A stretch of 64,000 bases of DNA from GCA-002722245 sp038154685 (GTDB lineage Bacteria > Bacteroidota > Bacteroidia > Flavobacteriales_C > GCA-002722245): NCBI GenBank assembly GCA_038154685.1, contig JAYPYW010000009.1:3563-67562 (forward strand), read 5' to 3'. The notes below the pieces were generated by a model, which worked only from the letters and a program-made list of their open reading frames with translations, was not told where the DNA came from and made no database searches. Every line of letters begins with the position of its first letter. The first letter of the stretch is position 1. Shown here piece after piece: positions 41,970 to 51,931 of this stretch. Position numbers and translations under genes: made by a program.

Positions 41970-43139
41970 TTGAGAAGGGTATCTGTTTCAAAAATATTAG
42001 TGCAAGGGAAATCGAAGAGAAAACTTGTTTTAGCAGCTTTTGGCGTGATGCTAAGTATGGTGGTTATTTCCGTTGTATTCCAAATTTTCCTAGATCTGAA
42101 TCATTTATTGGAAAAAGGAGAGTCTGATGATGGTTTTAATTATGTTCAGATATCCAAGGAGGTAGGCCTAATTAATACTTTGGGTTTAAGTAGCTCTGTC
42201 TTTTCTGAAAAGGAAATAAAAAAAATAAAAGCCCAAAGTTTTATTGAAGATGTAGGAGAGTTGTGGAGCAATGATTTTAGAGTTTATGGAGAGTTTGCCG
42301 GTAATTCTTTCGATATGTTTTTTACTTCAGTGGAAGATGATTTTATTGATGCTGATATGAAAAGGTTTAGTTGGAAGCAAGGACAAAGAGAACTGCCGGT
42401 AATTATATCCAATCAATTTTTAAGTGTGCTCAATCATGCAGTTTTACCAAGTCAGGGTCAGCCTCCAATACCAAAAGTAGCTGTTAAGCAAGCAGTAGTG
42501 AATTTGATTTTGTCCAAGAATGGCGAAAGAATTAATCAGTTAGCAAGAGTTGTTGGCTTTTCGGATAGGATGAATAGTGTTTTAGTACCTAAGAACTTTC
42601 TTGATTTTGCCAATAAAAAGCTTGCGGGAACAACTTCTACGAGGGTGTCAATGCTAATCCTGAAAGTGAAAGATTCTTCGAGTAAGCAGTTCAAAAGCTT
42701 TTTGAAAAGGAACGATTATGAGGTGTCGGGAGAATTGCCATTTGTGGACGATGCGAAATCCATTATAAAAATTGCTCTGCCAATAATTTTTACTTTCGGT
42801 GTTGTATTATTGACTTTAAGTTTGTCATTAAATTATGCTCAGTTTAAGCTAGTTGTTGCTGAAAATAAGGAGCGAATTAGAATGTTGAAGTTATTAGGCT
42901 ATTCATCTAAATCAATTGTTTCATCAGTTTTAAAGTCAGGGTTAATCAGTTTTGGAGTAGCGGTTGTTTTTTCTTTTGCTCTTGTTATTCTTATTGTTTT
43001 AAAGTTTCATGATTTAATAGAATATTATAAGTTATGTTGTACTGAGTTAAATTTATTAAAGGTGTTTATTCCTGTGTTAATCGCCTCGGCAACCCTTGTC
43101 AGTTTACGTATGTCACTAATTCGATTAATTAGAGGTTAA
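41970..43139 (+). CDS. ABC transporter permease (FtsX/MacB family)
   Basis: 389 residues starting with TTG at 41970, one base after the ATPase stop. One N-terminal transmembrane helix (LVLAAFGVMLSMVVISVVFQIFL) is followed by a ~210-residue periplasmic domain and three C-terminal helices (PIIFTFGVVLLTLSLSL, SGLISFGVAVVFSFALVIL, VFIPVLIASATLVSL). This topology is that of MacB/LolC/FtsX permeases. Together with the ATPase it forms a complete transporter, perhaps moving the DUF4836 lipoprotein or using mechanotransmission on a periplasmic partner; no MacA-like adaptor or TolC is present. Confidence 0.88.
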   Translation: MRRVSVSKILVQGKSKRKLVLAAFGVMLSMVVISVVFQIFLDLNHLLEKGESDDGFNYVQISKEVGLINTLGLSSSVFSEKEIKKIKAQSFIEDVGELWSNDFRVYGEFAGNSFDMFFTSVEDDFIDADMKRFSWKQGQRELPVIISNQFLSVLNHAVLPSQGQPPIPKVAVKQAVVNLILSKNGERINQLARVVGFSDRMNSVLVPKNFLDFANKKLAGTTSTRVSMLILKVKDSSSKQFKSFLKRNDYEVSGELPFVDDAKSIIKIALPIIFTFGVVLLTLSLSLNYAQFKLVVAENKERIRMLKLLGYSSKSIVSSVLKSGLISFGVAVVFSFALVILIVLKFHDLIEYYKLCCTELNLLKVFIPVLIASATLVSLRMSLIRLIRG

Positions 43140-43187
43140 TAAACTTTTAAAACCTTGTTTGATTTTAGGTTTTAAAGGAATCCTGAT

Positions 43188-43195
43188 TATTTTTG
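43188..43195 (+). promoter_or_regulatory. -7 element (TATTTTTG) of the DUF3857 gene
   Basis: TAnnTTTG match 17 bases upstream of the ATG at 43212. Confidence 0.45.
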
Positions 43196-43211
43196 TGGCA
43201 AACTTTTAACT

Positions 43212-45161
43212 ATGAAGCCTTTTCAATTTATTTCACTTCTTTTTACTGTATTTCATTTTTCTCTTCAGGCCCAAGAAGATCCGCTTTATAACAACCATTT
43301 AAATATGTTTTTATGGGAGGATAATGCCGAGTTGCATGAGATTTCTGAAACTGAAAAGAAAGAGACTGCAGTTGTAATTTTAGATGAACAAAAATACGTT
43401 TATGAGAATGTAAAAACTGTTAAGAAAATCATTCATAAAATTATCAGAGTTAATAATGATAAAGGGGTGGAGTTGAATAACAAGGTTTACATTCCTATAA
43501 AGGATGAATCGAGTTTAAAGAACCTTAAAGTAAGGTGTATATCTCCTGAAGGGAAAGAAACTCTTTTTGATAAATCAAACTTAAAAAGGTTTGAAAATCT
43601 TGATGGAATGGGAGGTTTTGCTGCTTTTGCTATCGAAGGAATCGAAGTAGGAGGAGAAATTGAATATTATTATGAAATTGACAAGTCTTTTTCAAGCTGT
43701 AATAGGATAAATATTCAAAGTTCGTTTCCTAAAAAAAGCTTCAAGTTAGAACTGGAAATAAGTAATGGGTTTTTATATACTCTATACAGGGAGAATCCGT
43801 ACGAAAGCATTTCTGAGGTAGATACTTCAATTGGGAAAATGGATTTCTTTTATTTCGAGGAAAAGGATATTCCTCAATTCCAAAAAAGAGATGCAAGTGT
43901 TTTTAAAAGCCGAATAAATTATTGCTTTAAGAAGTTCACACCACCAAATTCATATAACTCTGGGTATTACAGTCTGTTTGATTACAGAAGTTTTGTGAAC
44001 AGAACGAACGAGTTTTTCCAAAAGCCGATTAAACAAAGTCTTATTAGTAAGGTTAATACAAAAGGTTTGAAAAAGGTGTTTAAATCTGATAAAAAGAAAG
44101 GGCTAGATCAATTATCTAGGGCTTTGCATGCTGTTTACACTTCTGATGAAGATGCCTCTGGTACTTATTTAACCGAGCGACAGTTTACAGCAGTAGCATC
44201 AAAAATATTAAGAAGAATGGGGGTAATGCATTCTATTTATGTTGTTGGGAATAGATACAAGAATAATACTGGAAACTTATCTAATAAGCAGTTTAGTTAT
44301 TATAATATCGACGGCTTTTTAATATACATAGGAGAGATTGATTTAACTTGGGACCCAACCTGTAAATACTGTGAATCGTATTACGTTCCTTATAGATATT
44401 TGGGGCAAGAGGTGACTTTAATAGGTGAAATGGTGAAGAACCCAGCTTTTAGTATGAATTATAGTTACAGCAAAATACTGGATGTAGTGCCGATTCCAAG
44501 TCATGAGTTCTCAACACGAAGAACAAAAATTGATTTGAAGTTTGATGATGATTTAACGGCGAATTATTCATTTGATCAAAATATTCAAGGGTACTATTCG
44601 CAATGGACAAAAAGTTGGTTCCGTTATCATAAAGGACAAGGAGAGAAGTTTGAGGAGTTTATAAATGATTTGTTTGAAGATTTTGGTGAAGATCCAAAAG
44701 TTCTGGATTTCAAAGTGAATGAAAATAGCAAGAAGGAAATGGAGCTTTTTGCGAATATGAAGGATGAATCAATAGCTAAGCCAATTGGTGATAAAGTAAT
44801 GTTTAAAATTGGAAGTATTATTGGGGTCCAGTCTGAAATGTACGATAGTATCCCAAGGACCAATCCAATTCTTCAGCGCTACCCAAAGCGTTATCAATAC
44901 GAAATTAAAGTTCAAATCCCAGAAGGATATGAATTCCATTCTTCGGAAAATGTAAAAATATCTGATGTTGCTAAAAGGGAGGATGTTGAAATAGCTGGCT
45001 GGGATTCTGATTTGAAGGTTGAGGGGGATCAGTTGATTATTACTATAACTGAATTTTACAACACTATTCAATACGAAGTAGATGAAATTCCTGCTTATAG
45101 AAGTGTAATTAACCGAGCTGCTGACTTCAACAAAGGGGTTATATTCTTTAAGAAGAAGTAG
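43212..45161 (+). CDS. exported DUF3857 transglutaminase-like protein
   Basis: 649 residues: signal peptide (FQFISLLFTVFHFSLQA), DUF3857 N-terminal domain (VVILDEQKYVYENVKTVKKIIHKIIRVNN), and a transglutaminase-like core in the middle (LSRALHAVYTSDEDASGTYLTERQFTAVASKILRRMG). I do not find the Cys-His-Asp triad of active transglutaminases with certainty; a CKYCES near residue 385 might hold the cysteine. Widespread in Bacteroidota, often periplasmic, function unknown. Single gene. Confidence 0.85.
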   Translation: MKPFQFISLLFTVFHFSLQAQEDPLYNNHLNMFLWEDNAELHEISETEKKETAVVILDEQKYVYENVKTVKKIIHKIIRVNNDKGVELNNKVYIPIKDESSLKNLKVRCISPEGKETLFDKSNLKRFENLDGMGGFAAFAIEGIEVGGEIEYYYEIDKSFSSCNRINIQSSFPKKSFKLELEISNGFLYTLYRENPYESISEVDTSIGKMDFFYFEEKDIPQFQKRDASVFKSRINYCFKKFTPPNSYNSGYYSLFDYRSFVNRTNEFFQKPIKQSLISKVNTKGLKKVFKSDKKKGLDQLSRALHAVYTSDEDASGTYLTERQFTAVASKILRRMGVMHSIYVVGNRYKNNTGNLSNKQFSYYNIDGFLIYIGEIDLTWDPTCKYCESYYVPYRYLGQEVTLIGEMVKNPAFSMNYSYSKILDVVPIPSHEFSTRRTKIDLKFDDDLTANYSFDQNIQGYYSQWTKSWFRYHKGQGEKFEEFINDLFEDFGEDPKVLDFKVNENSKKEMELFANMKDESIAKPIGDKVMFKIGSIIGVQSEMYDSIPRTNPILQRYPKRYQYEIKVQIPEGYEFHSSENVKISDVAKREDVEIAGWDSDLKVEGDQLIITITEFYNTIQYEVDEIPAYRSVINRAADFNKGVIFFKKK

Positions 45162-45227
45162 CGGTTTACAATTTAATCTATGTTCGTTATCCCATGTTTG
45201 TAAAGAATCATATGATGATTTGTTTTG

Positions 45228-45278
45228 GCGCCCTCAGATCTTTGGGATCTCACAGATCTATTTTGACAAAAATCTGTG
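45228..45278. repeat. dispersed GATCTCACAGATCT repeat with hairpin
   Basis: GGCGCCCTCAGATCTTTGGG then ATCTCACAGATCT, followed by the CACAGAT (45251) / ATCTGTG (45272) stem. Located at the convergent end of two genes. Confidence 0.6.
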
Positions 45279-45347
45279 TAAATCGAAAAGATATGTGGGG
45301 AAAACTAGACAATTTACGTCATAATGATTGAGCGTGGCGCTAATAAA

Positions 45348-47675
45348 TCAATATGTTGTGAATCTTTGCTCGAAAACATTTCCTTTACTATCTACTAATT
45401 TCAAGGTGTGTTCCCCCGGAAGAGGTTGAACGCTTATTTGGTGCATGGTTTCTGTGCTGCCAACAAAATCATTGTCGATATGCCAGAATATGATTCCATC
45501 TTTATCCCGATGAGTAGCTTCGAAATTAACCTTTTCTAATTCACCTTTAAGATTTACAGGGATGTGAATTTTACTGATCTTTTTAGGGTAAATAATCTTC
45601 ATTACCTCGTCATCCGACCCAATTCCACAATCATTTAAAAAAGGAGGGAGCGTTTTATAATTGGCATGAGAGGTTTTGTAATAATGCTCCATTAAACCTG
45701 GTAAAACAAACCAGCTAGTTTTTTTCATGTCGAAAACATTGTAGCAATTGCTATTTACTTGGTGAGTGCCGTTTTTATTGAGGTTAATCGACTTATGGAA
45801 AGGACAAACTTTAACGTTGCTTGCTCTTTCGTTTAGTTTCACTTGGACAGCATGATTACAATGCGGGCCGGCCTTGTATCCACTTTTCTCACAAATTTCG
45901 AAAGTCTTATAATCATCAATTGGTTCTTTAAACCAAGAGGTTTCTGGTAATAAGTTGAAAACATCGAACAAGACAGGTGCTGCTGCTTTAACTCCAATTA
46001 TCCCGGGTTGACCCTGGCCCGTAGCATTACCAACCCAAACACTTACAACGTATTCAGGAGTAATTCCAATCGCCCAAGCATCTCTGAAACCAAAAGATGT
46101 ACCTGTTTTCCAGGCCACTTTTCTGGAGCTAGAAAAGACTTTCCAATTTGATTCTGCTCCAGGGCGAATAACTTCTAACATTGAGTTAAAAGTTAAGTTA
46201 ATTGCTCCCTGGTTAAAGTCCTTTTTAAAATCGATTAATTGATCCTCCGGCGAAATACTAATCGAAGGGAAAATTGATTGATCTTTTATTTGATTGACCT
46301 GCCAAGCTAATTTTCTATATGCTTTATTAAGGTCCCAAAGAGATGTTTCTGCTCCGCCTAAAACAAGTGATAATCCATAATGGTTAGCAGGTTGATTGAG
46401 GGTGTTGATTTCGAGAGATTTTAGTTTGTGATAAAAATTATTAAGTTCAACTCTTTCTAAAAGTCTAACTGCAGGAATGTTAAGCGATTGAGCTAAGCAT
46501 TTGTTTGCAGGAACAGCCCCGGCATAGGTTTGTGCATAGTTTTGTGGGGTGTAGCCCTTGTAGTGAGTGGGGACATCAGGTAACAGTGAATAGGGGGTAA
46601 TGAAACCTTCATCGAAAGCCTGACAATATAAAAAGGGTTTTAATATACTACCCGAACTTCTTGGAGCATGTATTACGTCAACAGCTTCGTTGTGATTAAA
46701 CCCTAAACCAGTTACATTTCCGTTATAGCTAATTATTTTTCCAGTTTTTACATCTGTAATTAGAACCGCAATATTATTGATGTTATTTCTCCTTAGCTTT
46801 TTTGAATGTCTTTTTAATAATTGATTGACCCTTAATTGTAATCCTTGGTTGATGGAGGTTTTGTGTTTTTCCCCCTTTTGAGAGTTTTTAGCAATATAAT
46901 TCAGTAGGTGGGGTGCATGTTGCGGAAGCGGATGAGGTTTTTGAGGGAGTTGTTCAATTAAGCTTAAATCGTACTCCTCTTGATCCATTAATCCAATTTC
47001 CAGCAACCTCTTAAGTAAACGATTTCTTTTCTTAAGTAATAGTTCATGATTTTTTCCAGGGAAGATTAAACTAGGAGCATTAGGTAATACTGCTAATGTT
47101 GCAGATTGAGCCCAAGTTAGTTCATGGGATGGTTTTCCGTAATAACGCCAAGATGCAGTTTCTAATCCAACAACATTGCCACCAAAAGGGGCGTAGGTTG
47201 AGTAGTATCTTAATATATTGTCTTTTGATTCTGCAAACTCTAATCGTGTTGCCCAAAATGCTTCTATAATTTTTTGCCAAAAATTACGCGGTGGATTTTT
47301 GCGCATCAATCTTATGGTTTGCATAGTGATTGTGCTTCCTCCTGATACAACTCTACCTTGAGTTAAATTTTGATAAACTGCTCTTCCGATTGATTTAGGA
47401 CTTATTCCAAAATGAGATTCGAATGTCCTGTCTTCGAATTGGATGATACAGTGTTTGAATTTTTGAGGTACCGAATCTACAAGAGGGAACCTCCATTGGC
47501 CATCCAAAGCAATCCTAGCGCTTAATAAATCTCCTTCGCGAGACTCGATAATTGTACTAGTAGGGAACTTAAAATAGGTGCTTGGCAAGCAAAATATCCA
47601 ATAAATGAAAGTAATCACCGCTATAAGGGAACTCCATTTAAACCATGTTTTTTTATGAATTGTTCTCAGATTCAC
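45348..47675 (-). CDS. pbpC: penicillin-binding protein 1C
   Basis: 775 residues, a class A bifunctional PBP lacking the OB domain. After an N-terminal membrane anchor the glycosyltransferase has the EDRTFESHFGIS and GGSTITMQTIRLM motifs; the transpeptidase has S-x-x-K in SSGSILKPF, the SLN motif in QSLNIPAVRL and KTGTSFGFRDAW, and the C-terminal BiPBP_C domain. It polymerises and cross-links peptidoglycan. No alpha-2-macroglobulin partner gene, often linked to pbpC in E. coli, is adjacent. Confidence 0.95.
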   Translation of the reverse strand: MNLRTIHKKTWFKWSSLIAVITFIYWIFCLPSTYFKFPTSTIIESREGDLLSARIALDGQWRFPLVDSVPQKFKHCIIQFEDRTFESHFGISPKSIGRAVYQNLTQGRVVSGGSTITMQTIRLMRKNPPRNFWQKIIEAFWATRLEFAESKDNILRYYSTYAPFGGNVVGLETASWRYYGKPSHELTWAQSATLAVLPNAPSLIFPGKNHELLLKKRNRLLKRLLEIGLMDQEEYDLSLIEQLPQKPHPLPQHAPHLLNYIAKNSQKGEKHKTSINQGLQLRVNQLLKRHSKKLRRNNINNIAVLITDVKTGKIISYNGNVTGLGFNHNEAVDVIHAPRSSGSILKPFLYCQAFDEGFITPYSLLPDVPTHYKGYTPQNYAQTYAGAVPANKCLAQSLNIPAVRLLERVELNNFYHKLKSLEINTLNQPANHYGLSLVLGGAETSLWDLNKAYRKLAWQVNQIKDQSIFPSISISPEDQLIDFKKDFNQGAINLTFNSMLEVIRPGAESNWKVFSSSRKVAWKTGTSFGFRDAWAIGITPEYVVSVWVGNATGQGQPGIIGVKAAAPVLFDVFNLLPETSWFKEPIDDYKTFEICEKSGYKAGPHCNHAVQVKLNERASNVKVCPFHKSINLNKNGTHQVNSNCYNVFDMKKTSWFVLPGLMEHYYKTSHANYKTLPPFLNDCGIGSDDEVMKIIYPKKISKIHIPVNLKGELEKVNFEATHRDKDGIIFWHIDNDFVGSTETMHQISVQPLPGEHTLKLVDSKGNVFEQRFTTY

Positions 47676-47749
47676 AATACCAAGTTAGGGCAATTCAATA
47701 AAGAATAGTGGTCGCTTTATTATTCGTTATAATTAACTGAGTATTTGAA

Positions 47750-48448
47750 TTACAAACTATTGATAAAAGCCTTGAAAGCTTCTTTTTTACTTGGTGCGAT
47801 TTTAACTGTGTGATCTCCAACTTCAACAAATTCTTTATCAATTCTATTAATGTGGTTAACATTTACTATTGTTGATCTATGGATTCTGAAAAACATTTCT
47901 TGCGGTAATTTTCCCTCAGTTTTATTCATAGATGAATGTACAAGATATTTTTTTGCTTTTGTGAAAACCTCTATATAATCAACAGCAGCACCAATATGGG
48001 TGATGTCAGTATATTTTAGTTTGTGCAACATTCCATTGCTTTTTATAAAGAGATGATCTTTTTCTTCCGGTGAAGAAGTTGTTGTTTCCGAAGAGCTAAG
48101 CTTTTCTTTAACCTTTTCAATCATCTTCATGAAATTCACAAACTTTACTGGTTTAAGCAGATAGCCTAAAACATTGTGGTTAATAACTTCGATTGCATAT
48201 TCTGCTTTTGATGAGATGACCATAACATTGGCTGGATCTTCAAACGAGTTTAATAAATCAACCCCACTCATTTTTGGCATTTCCATGTCTAAAATAATAA
48301 AGTCGAAACTCAACCCATCCTGGGCTTTTAAAAACTCAATAGGGTTGTTAAAAGTTGCCGCGCAATTTACTCCATCAATTTCTTCGAGGTACTCTTCAAT
48401 TAAGGTGTTTTGAATTGGATCGTCATCAATAATTATGCAGTTCATCAA
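47750..48448 (-). CDS. LytTR-family response regulator
   Basis: 232 residues: receiver domain with DDDP and FIILDMEMPKMSG (phospho-Asp), KP lysine (YLLKPVKF), and a LytTR DNA-binding domain (FIKSNGMLHKLKYTDITHI, FFRIHRSTIVNVNHINRI). A transcription factor; no partner histidine kinase is adjacent (LytS-type kinases are usually next door), so the kinase is elsewhere. Confidence 0.94.
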   Translation of the reverse strand: MMNCIIIDDDPIQNTLIEEYLEEIDGVNCAATFNNPIEFLKAQDGLSFDFIILDMEMPKMSGVDLLNSFEDPANVMVISSKAEYAIEVINHNVLGYLLKPVKFVNFMKMIEKVKEKLSSSETTTSSPEEKDHLFIKSNGMLHKLKYTDITHIGAAVDYIEVFTKAKKYLVHSSMNKTEGKLPQEMFFRIHRSTIVNVNHINRIDKEFVEVGDHTVKIAPSKKEAFKAFINSL

Positions 48449-48600
48449 AAGGTTTTTAAGGTTTCTACGCTGCCGAGAAAAAAAGTTTCAAATTTAATTA
48501 TGTAACCTTTTTGGAATTGAGAGTTATTAAGGCAAATGTTAAATGTTTACAAGTGTTATAAATTTTAACTTAGTTTTTATCAGAGGTTGGCTTTTTAAAT

Positions 48601-48608
48601 TACTTTTG
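48601..48608 (+). promoter_or_regulatory. -7 element (TACTTTTG)
   Basis: Exact TAnnTTTG, 23 bases before the GTG at 48632; it shows that the longer frame starting at 48608 is not the true one. Confidence 0.5.
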
Positions 48609-48631
48609 TGCCGAATTATTCAATATCTGTC

Positions 48632-48865
48632 GTGAAAAAATCTTTATTAGCCTTAGTTTTTATTTGTTTTTTCATTCTTGGAGTTAAAGCGCAAGTAAAG
48701 CAATACTTTATTAGTTTAGGAGAAAGTTGTTTAGAAATGAAATATTATTTCAATAAAGTAAATAAAGTGGAGGATTCTTGTGAAATTTATTACACTTCAA
48801 ATAGATCTGTCGCTATTTCTGCAAGTATATTAATAGGATATTCTTTGGGATTAGGGATTAATTAA
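48632..48865 (+). CDS. small exported hypothetical protein
   Basis: 77 residues from a GTG at 48632: signal peptide KKSLLALVFICFFILGVKA, then a short region with two cysteines (ESCLEMKYYF, DSCEIYYT) and a C-terminal hydrophobic end (ISASILIGYSLGLGI). No family recognised. Followed 22 bases on by the 606-residue exported protein, probably in one transcript. Confidence 0.6.
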   Translation: MKKSLLALVFICFFILGVKAQVKQYFISLGESCLEMKYYFNKVNKVEDSCEIYYTSNRSVAISASILIGYSLGLGIN

Positions 48866-48887
48866 AATCAAGCAACAACAACTAAAA

Positions 48888-50708
48888 ATGAAACAACAAA
48901 AACTAGTATTTATTCTTGGATTATTAATTGTTTTTACAACTTCATTAAGTGCACAAGATTTGTCGCTTAAATGGTCGCAAGAAATTAAACAAAAAAATTC
49001 GGAAGATGGGTATTTTAAGGAATACTTAGGGGCTAATGACAAGTATATTTATGCTTACTTTTCTACTCTTTCAAAAAAGAAGCAATACAAAATCGTTGCT
49101 TTCGATAAAAAAACGATGATGAAAAAGCATGATGTTGAGGTTATTGGATACCCTTCAAATGCGAGAGAAACAAGCAAGTATAAAAGGATTAAGTTTTATA
49201 AAACTATCGTTTATAACGACGTAGTTTATGCTTTTTATAAGTCTAACTACAAAGGGAGTACTAAGATTTTAGTTAAGAGTTTCTCTCCAGAGCTAAAGGA
49301 GACGAATAAGTTAAAGGTAGTTACTTCTCAACCAGCAGTAAGTGATAGAAAAAACAAAGCGGCTACCCCTTTTGTAATAGGGAATAAAGAAGTTGGGAAA
49401 GTTTTTATTGGTGTTGAGAAAGAAGCAATGCCAGGAACTAAAATTAAATTAGAGTATAAGGTTTTAAATCAAGACTTTTCTTTTTCCAATGCAAATCAAG
49501 TTGAGTTACCAATTGAATTTGTTAGCGGAAATAACTTTTTAGCTAGAAAAGGAGGTTTGGTTTCTTCTTACACTTATGGTGATGACGGGAATGTCCATTT
49601 CAGTTCTACTTACAGAAAGTACGATAACAAAAAAGATGCAAAAGCTGACGTTAAGAAGGCTAAGAAGTCTGGTAAGTCAAAAGCTGAAGCTTACAATGAT
49701 CTTTCTTATGATATTCTTTCTTCAATTGATTTAAAAAATAACGAATATAACAGTGTTCCACTTAAGGCTGAAGGTAAGAGATTGTTTTCAACCTACAGAA
49801 TGGTTAGAAAAGGGGTGACTCGTTTATATGGTTATTTCAGTGATTTTAGCAGGGATAAGAGAGGTAGAGATATTCATGGGATTTTTTATGCTGTTTTGAA
49901 CGAGAATTATGAGGTTGAAAATCTTAAGTTTTCGAAGTTCGACAAGAAAATGTTGAGAGATATGTATAAAACAGATAAGAACGATCCTGACGGTGGAAGA
50001 AAAGGTGGTTGTTGTATCATAGGAAAGAAAGGAGATACTTACGCTAATACAGGAACAGTTAATCCTGATTACATCATTGAAGATGCTGTTGAAGGTGAAG
50101 ATGGTAGTATTTATTTAATCACTACTATTATGTATAACTATACTGTCCAAGTTTGTACAACCGATCAAAATGGAAATACAACTTGTAGGGATGAACCAAG
50201 ATGTTACAAAGGAAATGTAACAACCTTTAAATTAGACAAAGAGGGTAATATGGTTTGGGGATCTAACTATGATAGATCGATAACTTATAAGTCTCATTAT
50301 GTTTATGATGTGAATGCGGTTCATGATGATAAAGGTCTTTATGTTATTTATGGAGATCAAAAGATGAGAGAAACTAAGAAGGTATTCTTTTGGCAGCTTC
50401 TTAAAAAGATTGATAGAACATACCCGTTACATTACATTTATATCGATAAGTCGAATGGTAAAATAAAGAAGAAGACTTTAAATGTAAATACATCTAAGAC
50501 AAAAAGAAGGCAAGCTAAGTTTGTTAACCCTGTAAGAGTGACAGTAATTGACAATAAGTTCTATGTAAATGACCAAACAGAAACTTTAAATCCACTTGGA
50601 TACGCTTCGTTCGCGTGTTGTTATGTTTGGATGATGCCAGAATTACCTTATGCGTTTAGATTTACTAGTAATAAATATGGTTACTTTGGTATATTAGAAC
50701 CTAAGTAG
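48888..50708 (+). CDS. large exported hypothetical protein
   Basis: 606 residues with a signal peptide (KLVFILGLLIVFTTSLSA then QDL). No domain recognised. Repeated strand-turn blocks (LGANDKYIYAYFSTL, VVYAFYKSNYKG, GKVFIGVEKEA, YANTGTVNPDYIIEDAVEG, VKNKGLYVIYGDQ-like segments) suggest a beta-propeller or WD-like repeat architecture, and there are cysteine pairs (GGCCIIG, TTCRDEPRCYK, FACCYVW). The lysine content is high. It is the first of several unknown exported proteins leading to the YidD gene four bases downstream. Confidence 0.75.
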   Translation: MKQQKLVFILGLLIVFTTSLSAQDLSLKWSQEIKQKNSEDGYFKEYLGANDKYIYAYFSTLSKKKQYKIVAFDKKTMMKKHDVEVIGYPSNARETSKYKRIKFYKTIVYNDVVYAFYKSNYKGSTKILVKSFSPELKETNKLKVVTSQPAVSDRKNKAATPFVIGNKEVGKVFIGVEKEAMPGTKIKLEYKVLNQDFSFSNANQVELPIEFVSGNNFLARKGGLVSSYTYGDDGNVHFSSTYRKYDNKKDAKADVKKAKKSGKSKAEAYNDLSYDILSSIDLKNNEYNSVPLKAEGKRLFSTYRMVRKGVTRLYGYFSDFSRDKRGRDIHGIFYAVLNENYEVENLKFSKFDKKMLRDMYKTDKNDPDGGRKGGCCIIGKKGDTYANTGTVNPDYIIEDAVEGEDGSIYLITTIMYNYTVQVCTTDQNGNTTCRDEPRCYKGNVTTFKLDKEGNMVWGSNYDRSITYKSHYVYDVNAVHDDKGLYVIYGDQKMRETKKVFFWQLLKKIDRTYPLHYIYIDKSNGKIKKKTLNVNTSKTKRRQAKFVNPVRVTVIDNKFYVNDQTETLNPLGYASFACCYVWMMPELPYAFRFTSNKYGYFGILEPK

Positions 50709-50712
50709 AAAA

Positions 50713-51156
50713 ATGAATATATTTTTTAAATGTTTTTTGAGCCTTTGTTTTTGCTTACTTTTTAGCAAAACAAGGGCTCAATTAGTTTCTGCAGATGCCA
50801 TACTAGAATCTAATTTCTCGGTATATCAAAGTAAGGAAACAAAACCTAGGTCGGTGATGACTTTTAAGGATAGATCCTTTCTAAGTATTATTAATCCGTT
50901 TTCTTATGCATCAATTGGTTTAATGTTTACCTACCAAAGGTTAGTTTCTCAGCAAATCGGCGCAGATTGTCCTTATGAGTTGTCTTGTTCAGAACATGCT
51001 AAAAGGGCTGTAGAAAGATATGGTATATTGAAAGGGGCAATGATTGGCTTTTACCAGCTTCAAAGTTGTACCCCAAGAACAGGTTATGATTTTCCTGATC
51101 ATGCAATTAATTCTGACGGAAGAATAATAAATCCTATAGAAATTGATGAGGACTAG
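50713..51156 (+). CDS. YidD-domain protein with N-terminal signal peptide
   Basis: 147 residues. Residues ~1-22 are a signal peptide (FFKCFLSLCFCLLFSKTRA). From about residue 75 the YidD signature is clear: YQRLVSQQIGADCPYELSCSEHA, AVERYGILKGAMIGFYQLQSCTPRTGYDFP, matching the CxxxPSCSxYA ... RxxRCHP pattern. Classical YidD is a ~80-residue cytosolic-face protein near yidC; here the domain is exported and sits among secreted proteins, so a different role is likely. Start ATG 50713. The next gene overlaps its 3' end by eleven bases. Confidence 0.85.
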   Translation: MNIFFKCFLSLCFCLLFSKTRAQLVSADAILESNFSVYQSKETKPRSVMTFKDRSFLSIINPFSYASIGLMFTYQRLVSQQIGADCPYELSCSEHAKRAVERYGILKGAMIGFYQLQSCTPRTGYDFPDHAINSDGRIINPIEIDED

Positions 51157-51931
51157 GTTAGTTTACTTTTTCTTTTTCCTTGTTTGCTTTCAAGCAAGAT
51201 CCCAAGTCAATTCTGAATTCGTTGATTATCTTGTTATTTCAGAACTTAATAAGGAGCATAAAACTTACCTTGATCAATTAACATTAGATTTTGGAGAGAC
51301 CGACTCAGTTAGGTATTACAAAACTAAGTTTGATTTACTCACAAATAATTATGATTCATTTCAAAATGAATTTAACAGCTGTAAGCTCTGTTGGAAGGAT
51401 ACTTCATTGATTAATTATTCGTCAATCCATTTAATTAGATTCAGTATAGAAAGAGCTAACAAGTTTTGGAAAGCCGATTCAACTTATGGTTCTTTCGTTT
51501 CTAAAAACAGTATTCTTAGGAAATCCTACAATCTTTCCTTGAACCCTAAATTGGATGATTCGTTTCTTCCTTATGAATTGAAATTTCATTTTCAGGAGTA
51601 CAAATCAGCCTACAATAAAAAAGCGTGGGTTGCAGGTCTTTTGTCTGCCGCGATTCCTGCGTCTGGGAAATTATACATTGGACGCGGAAACTCATTTTTT
51701 GGGGCATTTGCGCTCAATGTTGTTCATGGGATAATATTGTATGAGGCCATTAATAGAAAAGGGATAGAGCATCCATACACAATTGTTTCGGCTGGTTTTT
51801 TTGGGGTGTTTTACTTTTCCAACATTTTTGGGACCATTCACGATTTAAAGAGAGTTAAAAACGAAAGACGTAAACATTTTTTATATGAAGTCGCTGATTA
51901 TCAGTCTGCTGATTTGTATTTGTACGAGTAG
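51146..51931 (+). CDS. exported hypothetical protein with C-terminal membrane hairpin
   Basis: 261 residues from ATG 51146 (signal peptide LVYFFFFLVCFQARS). The middle is polar; the end has two hydrophobic segments around AGLLSAAIPASGKLYIGRGNSFFGAFALNVVHG and AGFFGVFYFSNIFG, similar to DUF5683-type domains (SALLPGLGQxYxG). Overlaps YidD upstream and the next gene by 47 bases. Confidence 0.7.
   Translation: MRTRLVYFFFFLVCFQARSQVNSEFVDYLVISELNKEHKTYLDQLTLDFGETDSVRYYKTKFDLLTNNYDSFQNEFNSCKLCWKDTSLINYSSIHLIRFSIERANKFWKADSTYGSFVSKNSILRKSYNLSLNPKLDDSFLPYELKFHFQEYKSAYNKKAWVAGLLSAAIPASGKLYIGRGNSFFGAFALNVVHGIILYEAINRKGIEHPYTIVSAGFFGVFYFSNIFGTIHDLKRVKNERRKHFLYEVADYQSADLYLYE

Noticed and set aside
48608..48631. 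Upstream extension of the small exported protein to 48608
   Set aside because: The extension would begin within the TACTTTTG -7 element; the signal peptide begins at the GTG at 48632.
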